Part shown: positions 45,852 to 54,901 of the stretch, piece by piece | Position numbering within the stretch: the stretch's first letter is position 1 | Layout: the number at the start of each line of letters is the position of its first letter | Assembly (NCBI RefSeq): GCF_014595995.2 | Contig: NZ_CP063989.1 | Span: forward strand, 2,790,001-2,854,000 | Direction of reading: 5' to 3' | Length of the DNA stretch: 64,000 nt | Origin: Actinomyces respiraculi | Lineage (GTDB): Bacteria > Actinomycetota > Actinomycetes > Actinomycetales > Actinomycetaceae | Notes under the pieces: generated by a model | Databases searched by the model: none | Told to the model about the DNA's origin: nothing | Seen by the model: the letters and a program-made list of their open reading frames with translations, nothing else | Made by a program: the position numbers and the translations under genes

Positions 45852-47702
45852 TCAGGGCTCGACGCGTACCCAGGCGGTGGCGTCGGCGGGCAGGACCCGC
45901 ACGCTGCGCCCGTCATCTGCCACGCGCTCCTCGACGGGGGCGGAGGAGACGAGGACGCGCCCGTCCGGCAGCTCAACCTCCGCACCGAAGGCGGTCCATG
46001 ACTGCACGGCGGAGCGAGCGAAGGCGAGCACGCCCTCTTCGCGCCGCACCCACGTGAAATCGTCGCCGACACCGCCGACACTGTTGGCCACCAGCGCCCG
46101 GCGAGCCGCGAGCGCCCGGCGGTAGAAGGAGAGGAAGGAGTCGTCCTCGGCCTCCTGGCGCTCGACGGACAGGCCGCCCCACCAGCCGGGCTGCGGAAGG
46201 TGCGCCTCGGCGCCGCCGTCGGGACCGAAGCCGCAGGAGGTGCCGGAAGCCGTCCACGGCAGCGGCACGCGGCACCCGTCCCGCCCCTTCTCCACGGCGC
46301 GGTTGCGCGTGGCGATCGGGTCCTGCAACCGCTCCTCCACGATGTCGGGGACCTCCAGCAGACCAAGCTCATCGCCCTGCCACACGTACATCGAGCCCGG
46401 CAGCGCCATGACCGCCAGCGCGCCGGCCGCGGCCCGGCGCCGACCCGCGTCGGCGTCGTAGCGGAAGCGGGCGTCGTCGCCGTCGGCCAGCAGCCAACGG
46501 CGCGACAGGTCCAGCGAGCGCCCGAAGACCGCCTCCTGGACGCCCGCAGTCCGGGCCGCGCTCTCCCCCGACTCCTCGTCCCCGACGGGCACCCGGTGGG
46601 TGGGGTCGAAGCCGTAGCGGCTGGCGACGCGCACGACGTCGTGGCAGCCCAGGACCCAGGTGGTCGAGCCGCTGCTTGCCAGGTCCGCGAGCCCCGCGGA
46701 GATCGCCCACTCGTAGGAGGCGGAGGTGAAGTCCGCATCCTGCATCTGGAAGTTGAAAGCCTGGCCGACGCTGCGCGCATAGGCGGCGCGGCGGTTCGGC
46801 ATGACGCCGGCCTCGGCGACGGCGAAGCGGGGCGGGTCGTAGGACTCCAGGACCGGGCGCCACTCGGCGTAGATGGCGTGGACCTCGTCGCGGTCGAGGA
46901 GCGGGTGGGAGCCGTCGTCGGTCAGCGGCCAGGGCAGCTCGGACCACGGGCGGTCCAGCTGGCTCAGGTCCTTCGCCAGGCCCGAGGCGACGTCGATGCG
47001 GAAGCCGTCGACGCCGTGGTCGCACCAGAAGCGCAGGGTCTCGATGAAGTCGGCGTGAACGGCGGGATCCTCCCAGTTCAGGTCCGGCTGTTCGGACGCG
47101 AAGAGGTGCATGTACCACTGGTAGGGGCGGCCGGTGCCGGGGCCGGTGAGGGGGCGGCCAGCGGCGTCGACGTCGTCGATGCGCTCCCAGATGGAGCCGC
47201 CGAAGAGGGACCGCCAGTCGTTCGGGGGGAGCTCGCCGTCGGCGCCCGTGCCCTCGCGGATGACGTAGTGGCGCCGTTCGGGGGCGTCGGGGCCTCCGGC
47301 CAGGGCCGCGCGGAACCAGGCGTGTCGGTCGGAGGTGTGGTTGGGGACGATGTCGACCAGAACGCGGATGCCGGCGCCGTGGAGCGCGGCGACCATCTCA
47401 TCGAAATCGGCCATCGTGCCGATCTCGGGGGCGACGTCGCGGTGGTCGTCGACGTCGTAGCCGCCGTCGGCGAGGGCGGAGGGGTAGAAGGGGGAGAGCC
47501 ACACGGCGTCGACGCCGAGCGCGCGCAGGTAGGGCACGCGGCTGGTGACGCCCTTGAGGTCTCCGATGCCGTTGCCGTCGAGGTCCGCGAAGGAGCGGGG
47601 GTAGACCTGGTAGATGACGGCGTCGTGCCACCACTGGCGGGCGGCGTCGGCCCGGGTGGTGGGCTGTACGACGGCGTCGTCGCGGGAGGTGTGGTCAGTC
47701 AC
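45852..47702 (-). CDS. GH13 alpha-glucosidase / oligo-1,6-glucosidase-like
   Basis: 616 residues, cytosolic. Conserved GH13 regions: DIVPNHTSDRH near 122, GFRIDVASG (nucleophile Asp) near 235, VAEAGV (acid/base Glu) near 298 and LGCHDVVR near 360. The last is normally NHDxxR; here Asn is Cys, while His and Asp remain. The QVYPRSFADLDGNGIGDLKG start motif is typical of GH13 subfamilies 17/23/30 acting on short alpha-glucosides. GTG start follows CACGCT by 7 nt. Repeat array D lies just upstream. Confidence 0.9.
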   Translation of the reverse strand: MTDHTSRDDAVVQPTTRADAARQWWHDAVIYQVYPRSFADLDGNGIGDLKGVTSRVPYLRALGVDAVWLSPFYPSALADGGYDVDDHRDVAPEIGTMADFDEMVAALHGAGIRVLVDIVPNHTSDRHAWFRAALAGGPDAPERRHYVIREGTGADGELPPNDWRSLFGGSIWERIDDVDAAGRPLTGPGTGRPYQWYMHLFASEQPDLNWEDPAVHADFIETLRFWCDHGVDGFRIDVASGLAKDLSQLDRPWSELPWPLTDDGSHPLLDRDEVHAIYAEWRPVLESYDPPRFAVAEAGVMPNRRAAYARSVGQAFNFQMQDADFTSASYEWAISAGLADLASSGSTTWVLGCHDVVRVASRYGFDPTHRVPVGDEESGESAARTAGVQEAVFGRSLDLSRRWLLADGDDARFRYDADAGRRRAAAGALAVMALPGSMYVWQGDELGLLEVPDIVEERLQDPIATRNRAVEKGRDGCRVPLPWTASGTSCGFGPDGGAEAHLPQPGWWGGLSVERQEAEDDSFLSFYRRALAARRALVANSVGGVGDDFTWVRREEGVLAFARSAVQSWTAFGAEVELPDGRVLVSSAPVEERVADDGRSVRVLPADATAWVRVEP

Positions 47703-47761
47703 GCGCGTCAGCGTGCCACAAGCGTCGGAGAGCACCGAATCGGGGCCGGGTCCCGCTCCGC

Positions 47762-47875
47762 TTGGACCACCACAGTGCGTTCAGGACCACTGCTCCGCAT
47801 GTGGACCACCTACGAACGCGTTCCAGGTGGTCCACATGCGGGACAGTGGTCCGAACCGACCGATGATGGTCCAAA
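47762..47875. repeat. Periodic inverted block array D (3 forward + 3 reverse)
   Basis: Blocks ending GGACCAC start at 47762, 47782 and 47801; inverse blocks (GTGGTCC, GTGGTCC, ATGGTCC) start at 47827, 47846 and 47866. The inner pair extends to a perfect 17-bp stem, CCGCATGTGGACCACCT with its complement. Located between the alpha-glucosidase start and the sugar islet. Confidence 0.92.
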
Positions 47876-47913
47876 CTCAGCACTTCTCAGCACTCTCAGC
47901 ACTTCTCAGCACT
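47876..47913. repeat. Short tandem repeat CTCAGCACT(T)
   Basis: Four copies of CTCAGCACT or CTCAGCACTT run into the duplicated sdaA end; the unit matches the reverse complement of the sdaA stop region (GAGTGCTGA). Confidence 0.85.
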
Positions 47914-47947
47914 CGACGACGTGGACAGCCAGGCCGCCGCGGCTCGT
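47906..47947 (-). repeat. Duplicated 3' end of sdaA (left flank of the sugar islet)
   Basis: Matches 53189-53230 at 40 of 42 positions, in the same orientation. On the minus strand it encodes [13 protein letters not shown] and stop, one residue different from SdaA. The two copies bracket the five islet genes. Confidence 0.9.
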
Positions 47948-47972
47948 CCTTGGAAGGCGCGCGGTCAACCGG

Positions 47973-48806
47973 TCAACCCTTGACTGCGCCGGAGACCAGG
48001 CCCGAGGTCATTCGGTTCTGGACGAAGATGAACAGGAACATCACCGGTAGGGCGATGAGCGTCGAACCCGCCATCACCCCACCCCAGTCGGCTCCACGCA
48101 ACCCCTGGAGGAAGCCCTGAAGCCACAACGGCAGCGTGACGGCACTGTCCCTGGAGAGGATGATCAGCGCGAGGGTGTACTCGTTCCACGCGTGCAGGAA
48201 GCCGAAGATGCTTGTCGCGACGAGGCCCGGAGCCAGTAGCGGCAGCGTGATCCGGACGAACGCTTGAAACTTCGAGCACCCGTCGACGGTGGCGGCGTCC
48301 TCGAGCTCAGTGGGCACACCGTCGACGTAACCGCGCATCATCCAGATCACGAAGGGCAGCACACCACCGACGTAGAGCAGCGACAGGCCGAGGACGGAGT
48401 TCAGCAGGTTCCAGCTGTCGAGCATCCGGTACTGCGAGATGAAGAGGGCCTCGGCCGGGACCATCTGGATCAGGAGCACGAGCACGATGAGCGTGCGACG
48501 GCCGAAGAAGCGGTAGCGCGACAGCGCCCACGCCGCGAGCAGCGCGCACGACGTCGTGGCCACCACGGTGATAACCGCGGCGGTGAGCGAGACGCGGAGC
48601 GCGGACCAGTAGGTCGGATCGGTGAGGACCGTGACGAAGTTGTCGACCGTGACGTGCACGGGCACGACGTTGGGCGGCACGGAGAGCAGGTCGCGCTCGG
48701 GCTGGAAGGCCGAGTTGAGCATCCAGTACACCGGAACCGCCCACAGCAGCGCCACGAACGAGAGCAGGACGTTGACCGCGATTCGCCCCGTGGTCTTGCG
48801 CGTCAT
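47973..48806 (-). CDS. Sugar ABC transporter permease (MalG-like)
   Basis: 277 residues, six transmembrane helices. EAA loop ELEDAATVDGCSKFQAFVRI (about 182-201) contacts the ATPase. CUT1-family permease pairing with the upstream gene, whose stop overlaps this ATG by 3 bp. With no ATPase gene in the cluster, it presumably uses a shared MsiK-type ATPase encoded elsewhere. Confidence 0.93.
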   Translation of the reverse strand: MTRKTTGRIAVNVLLSFVALLWAVPVYWMLNSAFQPERDLLSVPPNVVPVHVTVDNFVTVLTDPTYWSALRVSLTAAVITVVATTSCALLAAWALSRYRFFGRRTLIVLVLLIQMVPAEALFISQYRMLDSWNLLNSVLGLSLLYVGGVLPFVIWMMRGYVDGVPTELEDAATVDGCSKFQAFVRITLPLLAPGLVATSIFGFLHAWNEYTLALIILSRDSAVTLPLWLQGFLQGLRGADWGGVMAGSTLIALPVMFLFIFVQNRMTSGLVSGAVKG

Positions 48807-49729
48807 CAGTTGACCTCCCCGCGGGTGAACAGCATGTGGATGTACTTGCCCGTGATCACCAAGGTGATGAGCAGGATGATCGTGGCGAGCGCCGAGGCCA
48901 TGCCGTAGTCGCCTTCGGCGATGCCCACCTGGTAGACGTACGTGCCGAGCAGGTTGGTCTCTGTCGAGATGCCTCCTGCCCCCTGGAGGACGTAGATGTG
49001 AGTGAACACGCGCAGGTCCCAGATCACCTGCAGGACGCCGATGAGCGAGATGACAGGTGCGATCGTCGGCATGATCACGTGGCGCAACCGCTGGAGGTAG
49101 CCGGCACCGTCGAGCTGCGCGGCCTCGATCTGCGCTTCATCGACCTGGGTGAGCGCAGCGTAGATCGAGATCGTCGCCAGCGGCATCGACGCCCACACGA
49201 TCACGGCGGAGGCGATCAGGTAGAAGGTCCAGAAGCTGTTCGCGAGCCACGAGAAGCCCGCGAACTGTTCAAGCCCCATGCTGACAAGCGCGTGGTTCAC
49301 AAGGCCGAAGTTGGGGTCGACGAGCCACTGCCACAGCGTCAGCGAGGCCATAAGCGGCATCGCCCACACGATGATGAGCACGACGTTCATCGCGGTGCGC
49401 ACCACCGGTGACGCGGCGCGCATCAACAATGCGAAGAGGACCGCAAGGATCATCGTCCAGCCGGCGGTCCACGCGCAGAAGCCGAGCGACTTCGCCAGCA
49501 CAGCCCAGAAGTAGGGATCCTTGACAATGGTCGCGTAGTTGTCAAGGAACACCCATGTCGGCGGCTGCCCGAACTGCTGGGCGAGGCCGAACTCCTGGAA
49601 CGACATGATGAACTGCCGCAGCATCGGCCATCCGAGCGCAACCAGCACCAGGGCTGCCGCGGGCAGCATGAGCAGGTACGGGGTCGTCTGACGCGAGAGC
49701 GTAGCCGACTTTCTTGGTGTTCGGGCCAT
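48806..49729 (-). CDS. Sugar ABC transporter permease (MalF-like)
   Basis: 307 residues, six transmembrane helices, EAA loop QVDEAQIEAAQLDGAGYLQR (about 213-232). CUT1 family; forms a heterodimer with the next permease. It follows the binding-protein gene by 52 bp and overlaps the downstream permease start. Confidence 0.93.
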   Translation of the reverse strand: MARTPRKSATLSRQTTPYLLMLPAAALVLVALGWPMLRQFIMSFQEFGLAQQFGQPPTWVFLDNYATIVKDPYFWAVLAKSLGFCAWTAGWTMILAVLFALLMRAASPVVRTAMNVVLIIVWAMPLMASLTLWQWLVDPNFGLVNHALVSMGLEQFAGFSWLANSFWTFYLIASAVIVWASMPLATISIYAALTQVDEAQIEAAQLDGAGYLQRLRHVIMPTIAPVISLIGVLQVIWDLRVFTHIYVLQGAGGISTETNLLGTYVYQVGIAEGDYGMASALATIILLITLVITGKYIHMLFTRGEVN

Positions 49730-49781
49730 GGTGTCCTCTCCCGGGTCGGGCGGGGGCGTGAGCCCCCGCCCGCTTCATGGG

Positions 49782-51086
49782 TCACTTCGAGTTGAGGATG
49801 TCCTCGATCTTCTGGCCGTACTCGGCCGCGGTGGCCTCGACCTCATTGCCTTGGGCGAGGGCCGTGTAGAAGTCCCGGATGAGGTTGTTGCTCGTGGCAA
49901 CACCCCACTGCGGCGTGTTCGGCGTCAGCTTGGCGTCGGCGACGATCTCGGCCTGCAGCGGGCCCATCCTTCCGGTGGCCTCCTTGCCGTAGGTGACGTT
50001 GCCGGGCACCCAGCCGTCCTTTGCGACGAGGATTTGGAAGTCCTCGGCGAAGATGATCTCCAGCGCCTTGCGGGCGAGCTCGGGGTTTTGAGACTTCGTC
50101 GGCAGGGAGATGTTGGAGCCGCCCGCGAACGAGTGCCCGATCTCGCCCTCCTTCAAGCCGGGGATGGCCATGACGCCGACCTTGTCCGCGTCCCACAGCT
50201 CGTCGCTGATCTTGCCGCCCACGTTGTCGGTGGCGACCAGAACGCCGACCTTGGCGTCGTTGAAGTACTTCTCGAAGGCGGTCTGCGCGGCCTGGCTGTC
50301 GAGCGCGTAGGCCGTGCCCTCGTTGAACAGCCGCTGGATGCGCTTGATTGCCGAGATGCTCTGCGGCGCAGTGAGCTGCTGCACCCACGTGCCGCCGTCC
50401 ATTGTCGCGAACTCGCCGCCGCCGGCGAAGAAGAGGGAGTTGGCGCTGTGCTGATCCACTGCGGCCAAGTACATGCCGGAGAACCCAGGAACGTTCTCGG
50501 GGTTCGCCTTGCCGAGCTCGATGACCGTGTCGGCGAACTCGTCGAGGGTCTTGGGCTCGCTGAGCCCGGCGGCCTCAATCAGGTCCTTGCGGTAGAAGAC
50601 CCCTCTGGCACCCGCGTAGAGCGGCAGGGCGTAGAGCTTGCCGTCCCATGTGCCGGCCTCGATGAAGCTCGGGATCAGGTCGGCACCGCCCAGCGTGTCG
50701 TACATGTCGTCCACCTGCGCGAATGCACCGACACTGGAGAAGATGGAGGACTGGGTGTTGCCCGTCTCGATGAGATCCGGACACTCCTTGTCAGAGGCCA
50801 GCGCGGTCTGCATCTTCGCGACGATGCCATCCCACGGCTGGATCTCGACCTTGAGCACGTTGCCCTCGTTCTCCTGTGCGAAGGTCGTCTCAAGCAGGGA
50901 GATCGCCTCGTCGCTGATGGAGCCCTCCATGAACCACACCCGGACGGTCTGGCCCGTCACGCCTGTGCCATCCGAGGTCGTTGCGCTCGTGGGCTTCGCA
51001 TCGTCGCCGCAAGCCGACAAACCCATGGCCGCGAGCGCCGCCGTCGAGACGGCGAGCATCCCGCGACGAGAGAACGTGTTCGACAT
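49782..51086 (-). CDS. Sugar-binding lipoprotein of the ABC transporter
   Basis: 434 residues. The N-terminus FSRRGMLAVSTAALAAMGLSAC ends in a lipobox (Cys about 23). The family 1 solute-binding fold includes VRVWFMEGSISDEAI, FAQVDDMYDTLG and NISLPTKSQNPELARKALEI. Start chosen at ATG 51086 with AAGGAG 6 nt upstream. Ligand is inferred to be an N-acetylhexosamine-containing oligosaccharide because a hexosaminidase gene is divergent from it. Confidence 0.93.
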   Translation of the reverse strand: MSNTFSRRGMLAVSTAALAAMGLSACGDDAKPTSATTSDGTGVTGQTVRVWFMEGSISDEAISLLETTFAQENEGNVLKVEIQPWDGIVAKMQTALASDKECPDLIETGNTQSSIFSSVGAFAQVDDMYDTLGGADLIPSFIEAGTWDGKLYALPLYAGARGVFYRKDLIEAAGLSEPKTLDEFADTVIELGKANPENVPGFSGMYLAAVDQHSANSLFFAGGGEFATMDGGTWVQQLTAPQSISAIKRIQRLFNEGTAYALDSQAAQTAFEKYFNDAKVGVLVATDNVGGKISDELWDADKVGVMAIPGLKEGEIGHSFAGGSNISLPTKSQNPELARKALEIIFAEDFQILVAKDGWVPGNVTYGKEATGRMGPLQAEIVADAKLTPNTPQWGVATSNNLIRDFYTALAQGNEVEATAAEYGQKIEDILNSK

Positions 51087-51154
51087 CTTTGTCTCCTTCA
51101 GAAGGTGGTACCCGCGAGCCTCGGTCAAGGCGCGGGTCGATCGATGACCCACTG

Positions 51155-51178
51155 GGTACTACGTTAAGGTGATAGTAA
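51155..51178. promoter_or_regulatory. Palindromic operator candidate in the islet divergent promoter region
   Basis: GTACTACGTTAAGGTGATAGTAAC has matching ends (GTACTA / TAGTAAC) and lies between the binding-protein and hexosaminidase genes; a plausible target for the islet's PadR regulator, unproven. Confidence 0.35.
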
Positions 51179-51233
51179 CACCGCGCGAAGACCCTGCAAT
51201 AGGGCGTGTTCACCGTCCCATTCGCGATAGAAC

Positions 51234-51239
51234 TATACT
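51234..51239 (+). promoter_or_regulatory. -10 element TATACT for the hexosaminidase gene
   Basis: Near-consensus hexamer 41 bp before the GTG at 51280; -35 candidate TTCACC at 51209 is 19 bp away. Confidence 0.5.
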
Positions 51240-51279
51240 CTCCTGGGCATAGCGCGAGCATGGCTTGGAAGGAGGAATC

Positions 51280-52455
51280 GTGGTCACCCCACCGTTGATC
51301 CCCACGGGCTCCACACCCGCCCGCCACAGGTGGCGAGGCCTGCACTTGGACAGCGCCCGGACCTTCTGGCCGCCCGACGTCGTGCTCGAACTCCTCGACG
51401 TCATGGCGCGCTACCGTCTGAATCGGCTGCACTGGCATCTCACCGACGACGCGGGCTGGCGCTTCGCCGTGCCGGACTACCCGCTGCTGCTCACCGTGGC
51501 CGCACAGCTCCCGCGCGAACGCTTCTCCTGGTACACGAACGTGAACCACGACAAGCGTCGCGCCGCGCTCGACGCAGCACCCGACAGCTCCACCCGTGGC
51601 TGGTACCGCGACGAGGACATCCGGCGAATCGTCGCCCACGCGAAGGACGTGGGCATCGAGATCATGCCGGAGGTCGACCTGCCCGGGCACATGGCGGCCG
51701 CCATCCGCGCGTATCCCGAGCTGGGCGACCCGTCCTTGGTCGGCGTTGAGCCGGACACGTGGCCCCACCGCAACGACCTGCTCTGGCCCGGTGAGCGCTC
51801 GGAAGCCTTCCTCCGCGCAGTACTCGACCACGTGGCCACGCTCTTCAGCTTCGAGTACGTGCACGTCGGCGGAGACGAATGCAATCACAGCGCATGGCGT
51901 GCGGATGAGGCGCTCATGCGCACAGTCGACGGTGACCCACTTGCCCTGCACCGGCACTTCATGCAGTTCGCCCGCACCCATCTCCGTGGCCTTGGTCGGC
52001 GTACCGCGGTCTGGGACGAGGCTGTGGACAGTGGTCTCGCGGGCGACGAACTCGTCTTCGCCTGGCGAGACGAGCAGAGGGTCCTCGCCGCAGCGCACTC
52101 AGGCAACCCATGGGTTTTCGCGGAGGCCTCGTACCTGTACCTCAATCACCTGTCCGGGCCGGAGGAGGATGAGCCCGCCGGGATGCGTGAGATCATCACA
52201 GCCCGCGACGTGCTCGAAGCACCGGTCCCCGACAGTGCCGTCGGCGTGCAGGCAGCCTGCTGGACTGAGTTCATCACGGACAGGGCCGGCCTGCACTACC
52301 ACCTGTTCCCCAGATTGCTCGCTGTGGCAGAGTTGGCGTGGAACGGGCCGTCCACCTCCTGGCACACCTTCGCCCCCGCACTGGCACATGAGATGAAGGT
52401 CCTCCATGAGTTGGGCATCGGCGGTCGATCAATCTCGATGGACGCCTACGGATGA
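51280..52455 (+). CDS. GH20 beta-N-acetylhexosaminidase
   Basis: 391 residues: only the catalytic barrel, without the N-terminal GH20b domain of larger enzymes. Catalytic pair D199-E200 in HVGGDEC, together with HWHLTDDAGWR and MPEVDLPGH, are diagnostic. It removes terminal GlcNAc or GalNAc by substrate-assisted catalysis. No signal peptide, so it acts inside the cell on sugars imported by the adjacent ABC transporter. GTG start with GGAGGA 3 nt upstream. Confidence 0.93.
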   Translation: MVTPPLIPTGSTPARHRWRGLHLDSARTFWPPDVVLELLDVMARYRLNRLHWHLTDDAGWRFAVPDYPLLLTVAAQLPRERFSWYTNVNHDKRRAALDAAPDSSTRGWYRDEDIRRIVAHAKDVGIEIMPEVDLPGHMAAAIRAYPELGDPSLVGVEPDTWPHRNDLLWPGERSEAFLRAVLDHVATLFSFEYVHVGGDECNHSAWRADEALMRTVDGDPLALHRHFMQFARTHLRGLGRRTAVWDEAVDSGLAGDELVFAWRDEQRVLAAAHSGNPWVFAEASYLYLNHLSGPEEDEPAGMREIITARDVLEAPVPDSAVGVQAACWTEFITDRAGLHYHLFPRLLAVAELAWNGPSTSWHTFAPALAHEMKVLHELGIGGRSISMDAYG

Positions 52456-52467
52456 AGGAGCGTTGCG

Positions 52468-53052
52468 ATGAAGCCGGACTTCCCCTTGCTGGGACTGTTG
52501 GCGAGGCGTCCCGCGTCGGGCTACGACCTCGGAAAGTGGTTGCAGGGCGACGGCCGGTTCCTCGGACGCAAAAGCTCGATGAGCCCGATCTATCGGGCGC
52601 TGGCGGATTTCGAGGCACGCGGATGGGTCACGGTGTCGCGCATCGAGTCCGATCAGGGGCCAGCGGCGAACGTGCACAGACTCACCCCCGAGGGGCGGGA
52701 AGCGCTCGTTGTGTGGGCCAAAACTCCCCACACCCCGACCGCACGGCCGATGGATGTCGACTTCATGGTGAAGCTCAACTTTGCTGGGCAGCTCGGCCCC
52801 GAGTATGCACTGCCGATCGTCCAGACGGAGCTGGCCTTCCGCAGGCATCAGAGGGAGCAGGAGCTCTCCAACCCTTCTCCCAGCCACGACATCGACCCGA
52901 TCCCAGAGATTGACGCAGCATGGTTGGAGGAGATCTACCACCTCACAGAGGACCGCGGGTGGCAGAACACCTCGCTGCTGATCTCGTGGCTCGAAACCAC
53001 CGAGCGCTACCTGAAACGACTCATCCAGCGACAGCAGGCCACCACCGCGTGA
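52468..53052 (+). CDS. PadR-family transcriptional regulator
   Basis: 194 residues. N-terminal PadR winged helix (FPLLGLLARRPASGYDLGKWL, MSPIYRALADFEARGWV, LTPEGREAL) followed by a helical C-terminal domain of the Vir-like type (about 100-190). Likely represses the divergent sugar-uptake and hexosaminidase genes. ATG with GAAGGAG upstream, 12 bp after the hexosaminidase stop, so co-transcribed. Confidence 0.92.
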   Translation: MKPDFPLLGLLARRPASGYDLGKWLQGDGRFLGRKSSMSPIYRALADFEARGWVTVSRIESDQGPAANVHRLTPEGREALVVWAKTPHTPTARPMDVDFMVKLNFAGQLGPEYALPIVQTELAFRRHQREQELSNPSPSHDIDPIPEIDAAWLEEIYHLTEDRGWQNTSLLISWLETTERYLKRLIQRQQATTA

Positions 53053-53091
53053 TGTCTCAGGACATCGGTGCCACGTTGAACCTCAGGACAT
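53053..53091. mobile_element. Possible insertion-sequence end remnant
   Basis: GATGTC-TCAG-GACATC is a perfect short palindrome, and CTCAGGACAT repeats at 53056 and 53082. The layout resembles termini of IS3/IS481-type elements, but no transposase remains. Located at the right edge of the sugar islet. Confidence 0.35.
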
Positions 53092-53188
53092 GACAACGGC
53101 GATTCGGCGTACGTTCGAGCGCACATCGAGGAGCTCAGCGGGCGAGCCGGGTGGGGGTGGGGGTGACAGGCGCCGGCCCGCCCCGTCG

Positions 53189-54889
53189 TCAGCACTCGAC
53201 GACGTTGACGGCCAGGCCGCCGCGGCTCGTCTCCTTGTACTTGGCGAGCATGTCCTCGCCGGTCTGACGCATCGTCTCGATCACCGTGTCCAGGGACACG
53301 GCGTGCCGGCCCTCCCCCCACAGCGCCATGCGCGCGGCGTTGATCGCCTTGACCGCCGCCACCGCGTTGCGCTCGATGCACGGGATCTGAACGAGCCCGC
53401 CCACCGGGTCGCAGGTGAGCCCCAGGTTGTGCTCCATCGCGATCTCCGCGGCGTTCTCCACCTGAGCGGGCGCGCCACCCAGGGCCTCGGCAAGCCCCGC
53501 CGCCGCCATCGACGACGCCGAGCCCACCTCCCCCTGGCAGCCGACCTCCGCCCCGGCGATGGAGGCGTTGATCTTGATGAGGGAGCCGACGGCGGTCGCC
53601 GCCAGCAGGAAACGGCGCGCCCCGTCGTCGTCGGCCCCGGGGACGAAGTCCTGGTAGTAGCGCAGGACCGCCGGGACGATGCCGGCCGCCCCGTTGGTCG
53701 GGGCGGTGACGACGCGACGCCCGGCCGCGTTCTCCTCGTTGACGGCCAGGGCGAACAGGTCCACCCAGTCCATGCCGCGCAGGGGGTCGGCCTGGGTGTA
53801 GGCGGCAGCGGGGCCGGCGGCCTGGGCGAGCAGCCGCTCACGCAGGGCCTTGGCGCGACGCCGGACGCCGAGGCCGCCGGGCAGGACGCCGTCGGTCCTC
53901 ATCCCCGCCTCGATGCAGGCGTTCATTGTCGCGCGCAGACGGTCGAGGTAGGCGTCGACCTCCTCCTCGCTGCGGGCGGAGACCTCATTGGCGCGCACGA
54001 CGTCGGAGACCCGCAGCCCCTCGCGCTCGCAGATGGCCAGCAGCTCCGCAGAGGAGGAGAAGGGGAAGGGGGCGGGCGTCGCGTGCGCCTCGGCGCTTGA
54101 GACGGTGGCGAGCGCGCGGATGGACGGGGCGCCGGGCACGCCGACGTCCTCCATGACGAAGCCGCCGCCCACCGAGTAGTAGGTGCGACACAGGACCTCC
54201 TGGCCCTCGGAGCGGTAGGCGCTGATCGTCATGCCGTTGACGTGGTAGGGCAGGACGCGGCCGGGAAGGAAGTGGATGTCGGTGGCCGGGTCGAAGGGGA
54301 CGTCACCAACGCCGTCGACCGTGAGCGTCCCGACGGCGGCGACCTCCTCGATCTGGCGGGCGCAGACCTCGGCGGGCACCGTCTCGGGCTCGTAGCCCGC
54401 CAGGCCCATGACGACGGCCCGGTCGGTGGCGTGGCCGCGGCCGGTGGCGCCGAGCGAGCCGTAGAGCTCGACGGTCAGGCGGGCGACCCGCTCGGCGCCA
54501 CCGGGTTCCGTGGGCTCCACGGCCAGGTGCACGACGTCGTCGGGGACGACGACGGCGGCCAGCTCGTCGGCAAAGGCCCGCCCGGCCCGCATGGGGCCCA
54601 CGGTGTGGGAGGAGGAGGGGCCGATGCCGATGCGCATGAGATCGAAGACGCTCAGGGGCCGTGAGGCCTGCTCTGCGGAGATCTCACCTGCCAGGAGCGC
54701 GGCGGGCGTGGTGGCGTCCAAGGTCGCGCGGTGCAGGGTGGTGCCGGCGCAGTCGTCCGCGGAGAGGGCGGAGACAGCGCTCGGCGTGGGCAGGGCCGCG
54801 GGCCGGTCGCTCACGGCGCTGGCCGCACCGACAGTGCCGACGGCGGTTCCGACGGCGCCCGGTCCGGTCCCCACAAGGTCACTGGTCAT
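53189..54889 (-). CDS. sdaA: L-serine ammonia-lyase (single-chain, iron-sulfur type)
   Basis: 566 residues. Converts L-serine to pyruvate and ammonia. The beta domain begins [21 protein letters not shown] near 75; the alpha domain carries the 4Fe-4S cysteines in [27 protein letters not shown] and the C-terminal NVVEC tail, whose terminal cysteine is known to enter the active site in related enzymes. About 70 low-complexity residues precede the catalytic part. ATG 6 nt after CATCAT. Its last 42 bp are duplicated at 47906. Confidence 0.95.
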   Translation of the reverse strand: MTSDLVGTGPGAVGTAVGTVGAASAVSDRPAALPTPSAVSALSADDCAGTTLHRATLDATTPAALLAGEISAEQASRPLSVFDLMRIGIGPSSSHTVGPMRAGRAFADELAAVVVPDDVVHLAVEPTEPGGAERVARLTVELYGSLGATGRGHATDRAVVMGLAGYEPETVPAEVCARQIEEVAAVGTLTVDGVGDVPFDPATDIHFLPGRVLPYHVNGMTISAYRSEGQEVLCRTYYSVGGGFVMEDVGVPGAPSIRALATVSSAEAHATPAPFPFSSSAELLAICEREGLRVSDVVRANEVSARSEEEVDAYLDRLRATMNACIEAGMRTDGVLPGGLGVRRRAKALRERLLAQAAGPAAAYTQADPLRGMDWVDLFALAVNEENAAGRRVVTAPTNGAAGIVPAVLRYYQDFVPGADDDGARRFLLAATAVGSLIKINASIAGAEVGCQGEVGSASSMAAAGLAEALGGAPAQVENAAEIAMEHNLGLTCDPVGGLVQIPCIERNAVAAVKAINAARMALWGEGRHAVSLDTVIETMRQTGEDMLAKYKETSRGGLAVNVVEC

Positions 54890-54895
54890 AGGGAC

Positions 54896-54901
54896 ATGAT
54901 G
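54896..54901 (-). promoter_or_regulatory. -10 hexamer CATCAT of sdaA
   Basis: Ends 6 nt before the ATG at 54889. Confidence 0.5.

Noticed and set aside
47973..53052. Integrative element with its own integrase
   Set aside because: All five genes are accounted for by transport, hydrolysis and regulation; no recombinase, relaxase or phage gene is present, only flanking repeats and a possible IS end.
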